NCBI GenBank assembly: GCA_027004335.1
Contig: JALTID010000223.1
Span: 1 to 6,837 of the forward strand
Length of the DNA: 6,837 nt
Source: a bacterium
GTDB lineage: Bacteria > JALSQH01
Direction: 5' to 3'
Both the position numbers and the translations under genes were made by a program. The notes beneath the pieces were generated by a model that saw only the letters and a list, made by a program, of their open reading frames with translations, was not told the DNA's origin and searched no databases. Of the stretch, positions 4,793 to 6,837 are shown piece after piece (within the stretch, counting starts at the first letter, position 1; each line of letters opens with the position of its first letter).

Positions 4793-6645
4793 TTTTCCTC
4801 CAGTTTTTCAGATACTTTTTCTCTGAATTTTTTTTCTACTCTATCTTTGTTTTTTCTAAAATCTTTTGCATTTACTTTCTTATGCTCTTTCAGTGCTATT
4901 ACAAAGAAATTATTTTCTACCGTGAAAACCTTTTTGGGAAACGGGTTTTTTTCTGAAAGTCTGAAGGCAGACTGCCATAGCTCCAGATTTTTCCCGATGC
5001 CAGGAATGGAAGGTGATGATGGGGTAAATTCACCAGTTTCTTCAACCTTAAGATGCATTCTTTTAGCAGCCTTTTTTATGTTATTATATTTTTCCATGAG
5101 GGAAAGAAATCTTGAAGCTTCTGCTGCTGCCTTTAATTTTGCCTTGTTCATTTTAAGCTTTTCTGTGATCTTATCTTTAACTTCTGGAAATGTTTGCTGA
5201 TAAGGAGGTTTTTCACCGTTAACTTTTACGATATAGGCCCCTGAGAATGTGTCAAACTTAAACGGTTTTGAAATATCTTTCTGGGCAAATACTTTATCTC
5301 TAAAAAAAGTCGGATCAGGTACATTTTTGGGAACAATATGCTCTTTATCGAAATAATTTGTTTCTTTGACCTTAGCACCGAATCTTGCTGCAAGGGATTT
5401 TAAGTCTCCAGTTTTTTTAGTTTCTTTAAAAGCATCACTTATTTCTTTTTTCTTTTTCTCCAGTATCTTCTGTGAAAGTTCAAATTTTATTCTTGTCTTT
5501 ACTTCACTGAGAGGAGAAATTCCTTCTCCTCTCTTCCCTTCCACCTTTATTATGTGAAATCCAAATTGACTTCTCACAGGACCTGTAATTTCACCTGAAG
5601 CAGTATTGAATGCTGCATCTTCAAAAGATCTTACCATCTCTCCTCTTCCAAACCAGCCGAGTTCTCCCCCTCGGGAGGCTGAAGGGCCCTCAGAGTACTT
5701 TTTGGCTAATTTTGCGAAATTAAAACCTTTTTTAGCAAGGGCAAGTATCTTAAGTGCTTTTTTCTTAGCCTTTTCAACTTCTTCCGTTGAGGCATTGGGG
5801 GAGACTTTTATAAGGATGTGCCTTGCTTTAACCTCTTCCCCGTGCTGAAATTCATCCTGGTGCTGGTTATAGTAATCTTTTATCATCTTCTCAGTTATTT
5901 CGTTTTGACCTGGTATAAGTGGGATATAGACATATTCTGTTTTCCTGAGTTCTCCTGTTTTAAATTCATCTTTGTGCTGAGTGTAATAATTTTCTGCTTC
6001 CCTTAACGATACCCTCTCCCGAGGAATGAATTGCTGAGGTGTGAACTTAACATAATATAGATTAATTTTTTCATTTTCAGCATAGTAGAGTTCAAATAAT
6101 TCTTCATTTTCAATAAACCATGTGTTCTGAACTAAATTGTCAAATCGCACAGATCCCAGTTGTATTTTCTCTTCTTTTTCAAATTCTGCAGGAGTTAGAG
6201 GTGGTCTGGAATCTCTTAAAACTCTTTCATACAGTCTCTGGTTGAATCTTCCACCATACTGAAATGCTGGAATAGATGCTATCCGTTCTGCGAGGGTCTG
6301 ATCATCAACATCCATACCTAACTCTACTGCTTCTTTTGATTTTAGTAGTTGGATTATCATCCCATAAAGTATCTGCTCTCTGAAATGAATTTTTTTCATA
6401 AGAGCTTCATCAAATTTATTCCCGAATTTTTTCCTGTAAATTTCTACATATCTTGAGAGAAGAAGATTATAATCCTGAAGATAGATTTTCTCTCCGTTTA
6501 CCTCAGCTACAACTCCACTTCCCATTTTACTTGTTCTTCTGATGCCTGTTAAGATTCCGAAACCTATAAAAAATGTAAGGGCGATCAGACCTGCACCCAA
6601 TTTTACAGCAGGTGAATTCGCTCTTTTTCTTACATAGTCAAGCAT
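4714..6645 (-). CDS. ppiD: PpiD-like membrane-anchored periplasmic parvulin foldase (SurA N-terminal-like domain + PpiC domain)
   Basis: PpiD-type proteins hang from the inner membrane into the periplasm beside the Sec translocon and help exported proteins fold; the parvulin domain is a peptidyl-prolyl isomerase fold. The length of 643 residues is close to E. coli PpiD (623). One N-terminal membrane segment (about 17-34) follows a short basic cytoplasmic end. A SurA/PpiD-like chaperone domain begins with VVAEVNGEKI (45-54) and runs to about 190. The parvulin domain covers about 273-371 with ARHILIK (274-280), GGELGWFGRGEM (326-337), Phe341 and FGFHIIKVEG (361-370). Two similar YY.QH.DEF units (220-228, 258-266) precede it. 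The C-terminal part is Lys/Glu-rich and helical. AAGGAG lies six bases before the ATG. The preceding membrane gene's stop touches this site, and the gene's 3' end overlaps the following phosphoesterase by 79 bases. Confidence 0.88.
   Translation of the reverse strand: MLDYVRKRANSPAVKLGAGLIALTFFIGFGILTGIRRTSKMGSGVVAEVNGEKIYLQDYNLLLSRYVEIYRKKFGNKFDEALMKKIHFREQILYGMIIQLLKSKEAVELGMDVDDQTLAERIASIPAFQYGGRFNQRLYERVLRDSRPPLTPAEFEKEEKIQLGSVRFDNLVQNTWFIENEELFELYYAENEKINLYYVKFTPQQFIPRERVSLREAENYYTQHKDEFKTGELRKTEYVYIPLIPGQNEITEKMIKDYYNQHQDEFQHGEEVKARHILIKVSPNASTEEVEKAKKKALKILALAKKGFNFAKLAKKYSEGPSASRGGELGWFGRGEMVRSFEDAAFNTASGEITGPVRSQFGFHIIKVEGKRGEGISPLSEVKTRIKFELSQKILEKKKKEISDAFKETKKTGDLKSLAARFGAKVKETNYFDKEHIVPKNVPDPTFFRDKVFAQKDISKPFKFDTFSGAYIVKVNGEKPPYQQTFPEVKDKITEKLKMNKAKLKAAAEASRFLSLMEKYNNIKKAAKRMHLKVEETGEFTPSSPSIPGIGKNLELWQSAFRLSEKNPFPKKVFTVENNFFVIALKEHKKVNAKDFRKNKDRVEKKFREKVSEKLEEKWLRYLQEKGEITIHKEAILPPGQQS
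4797..4801 (-). promoter_or_regulatory. Ribosome binding site of the first phosphoesterase, inside ppiD
   Basis: On the minus strand GGAGG ends four bases before the ATG at 4792. It lies within the coding sequence of the upstream foldase gene and decides the start that creates the 79-base gene overlap. Confidence 0.6.
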
Positions 6646-6651
6646 AATTTA

Positions 6652-6657
6652 CTCCTT
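6652..6657 (-). promoter_or_regulatory. Ribosome binding site of ppiD
   Basis: On the minus strand AAGGAG ends six bases before the ATG at 6645. Its first base is the last base of the preceding gene's TAA stop, so ribosomes ending there are placed to restart on ppiD. Confidence 0.75.
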
Positions 6658-6837
6658 TATCTTCTGAAAATTATTGCCAATGTAAGTATTAGTATAACTA
6701 TTATCAGGCTATCAGTCAAACCGATTCCTGTAACGAAAAGAGGAGCGAGTAAAGCGCCTGCAGCACCGCTTAGATGATCTATCATTTCTGCAAATGAAGC
6801 TGTTTCTCCAGTTTTCTCAGCATAGTAAAATTTTTTC
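6657..6837 (-). CDS. C-terminal end of a multi-pass membrane protein, possibly an MFS-type transporter (partial)
   Basis: The last 59 codons of a minus-strand gene run in from the right edge to TAA at 6659-6657. The visible part has a loop ending in EKTGETASF (7-15), then two hydrophobic segments, about 21-38 (containing GAAGALLAP) and 43-57, and ends in a basic RR. This layout, a short charged loop followed by a Gly/Ala-rich and then a Leu/Ile-rich helix at the C-terminus, fits the last two helices of a major facilitator family transporter. It is too short to exclude other membrane families. The stop overlaps the ppiD ribosome binding site, so it probably belongs to the same operon. Confidence 0.6.
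   Translation of the reverse strand, partial: KKFYYAEKTGETASFAEMIDHLSGAAGALLAPLFVTGIGLTDSLIIVILILTLAIIFRR

Noticed and set aside
4610-5200. Plus-strand open frame of 196 codons opposite ppiD and the first phosphoesterase
   Set aside because: The translation is a Phe/Ser/Leu-rich shadow of Lys/Glu-rich coding on the other strand. The same holds for the smaller frames at 3968-4228, 5366-5557, 5606-5848 and 5818-6006.
1-6837. CRISPR array, tRNA, insertion sequence or attachment site
   Set aside because: No regularly spaced repeats, cloverleaf sequence, transposase motifs or terminal inverted repeats were found on either strand.

Overview
This window looks like chromosomal DNA from a diderm (Gram-negative-type) bacterium. 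It carries lipoprotein biogenesis (Lgt), a PpiD-like periplasmic foldase and two exported phosphoesterases whose C-terminal tails resemble MYXO-CTERM surface-sorting signals. The DNA is AT-leaning, and its coding regions favour AGA/AGG for Arg and ATA for Ile, as in many thermophiles and some deltaproteobacteria-like or candidate-phylum lineages. The sequence alone does not settle the taxon. No mobile element, CRISPR array, rRNA or tRNA was seen, and coding density is very high.

Layout. Bases 1-1031 (minus strand) hold most of moeA (molybdenum cofactor synthesis), whose C-terminus lies beyond the left edge. A 108-base divergent promoter region (1032-1139) separates it from a plus-strand pair: lgt (1140-1967) and a small unknown gene (1954-2223) that starts inside the end of lgt. 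The rest is a tightly packed minus-strand cluster, listed here in transcription order from the right edge: the last 59 codons of a multi-pass membrane protein (6657-6837), a PpiD-like membrane-anchored parvulin foldase (4714-6645), and two tandem paralogous metallophosphoesterases (3467-4792 and 2160-3470). Every junction in the cluster overlaps or abuts: a stop codon in the next gene's Shine-Dalgarno sequence, a 79-base overlap, and a 4-base GTGA overlap. This indicates one operon with translational coupling.

How the genes fit together. The two phosphoesterases have a signal peptide, a purple-acid-phosphatase-like N-terminal beta domain, a calcineurin-type metal-binding domain, and a Cys + hydrophobic segment + basic tail. 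They are therefore probably exported and held at the cell envelope, and the upstream foldase may help them fold. This link is inferred from operon structure. The most unusual spot is 2160-2223, where the second phosphoesterase seems to have lost the stop codon its paralogue uses and reads 21 residues into the antisense of the convergent small gene.
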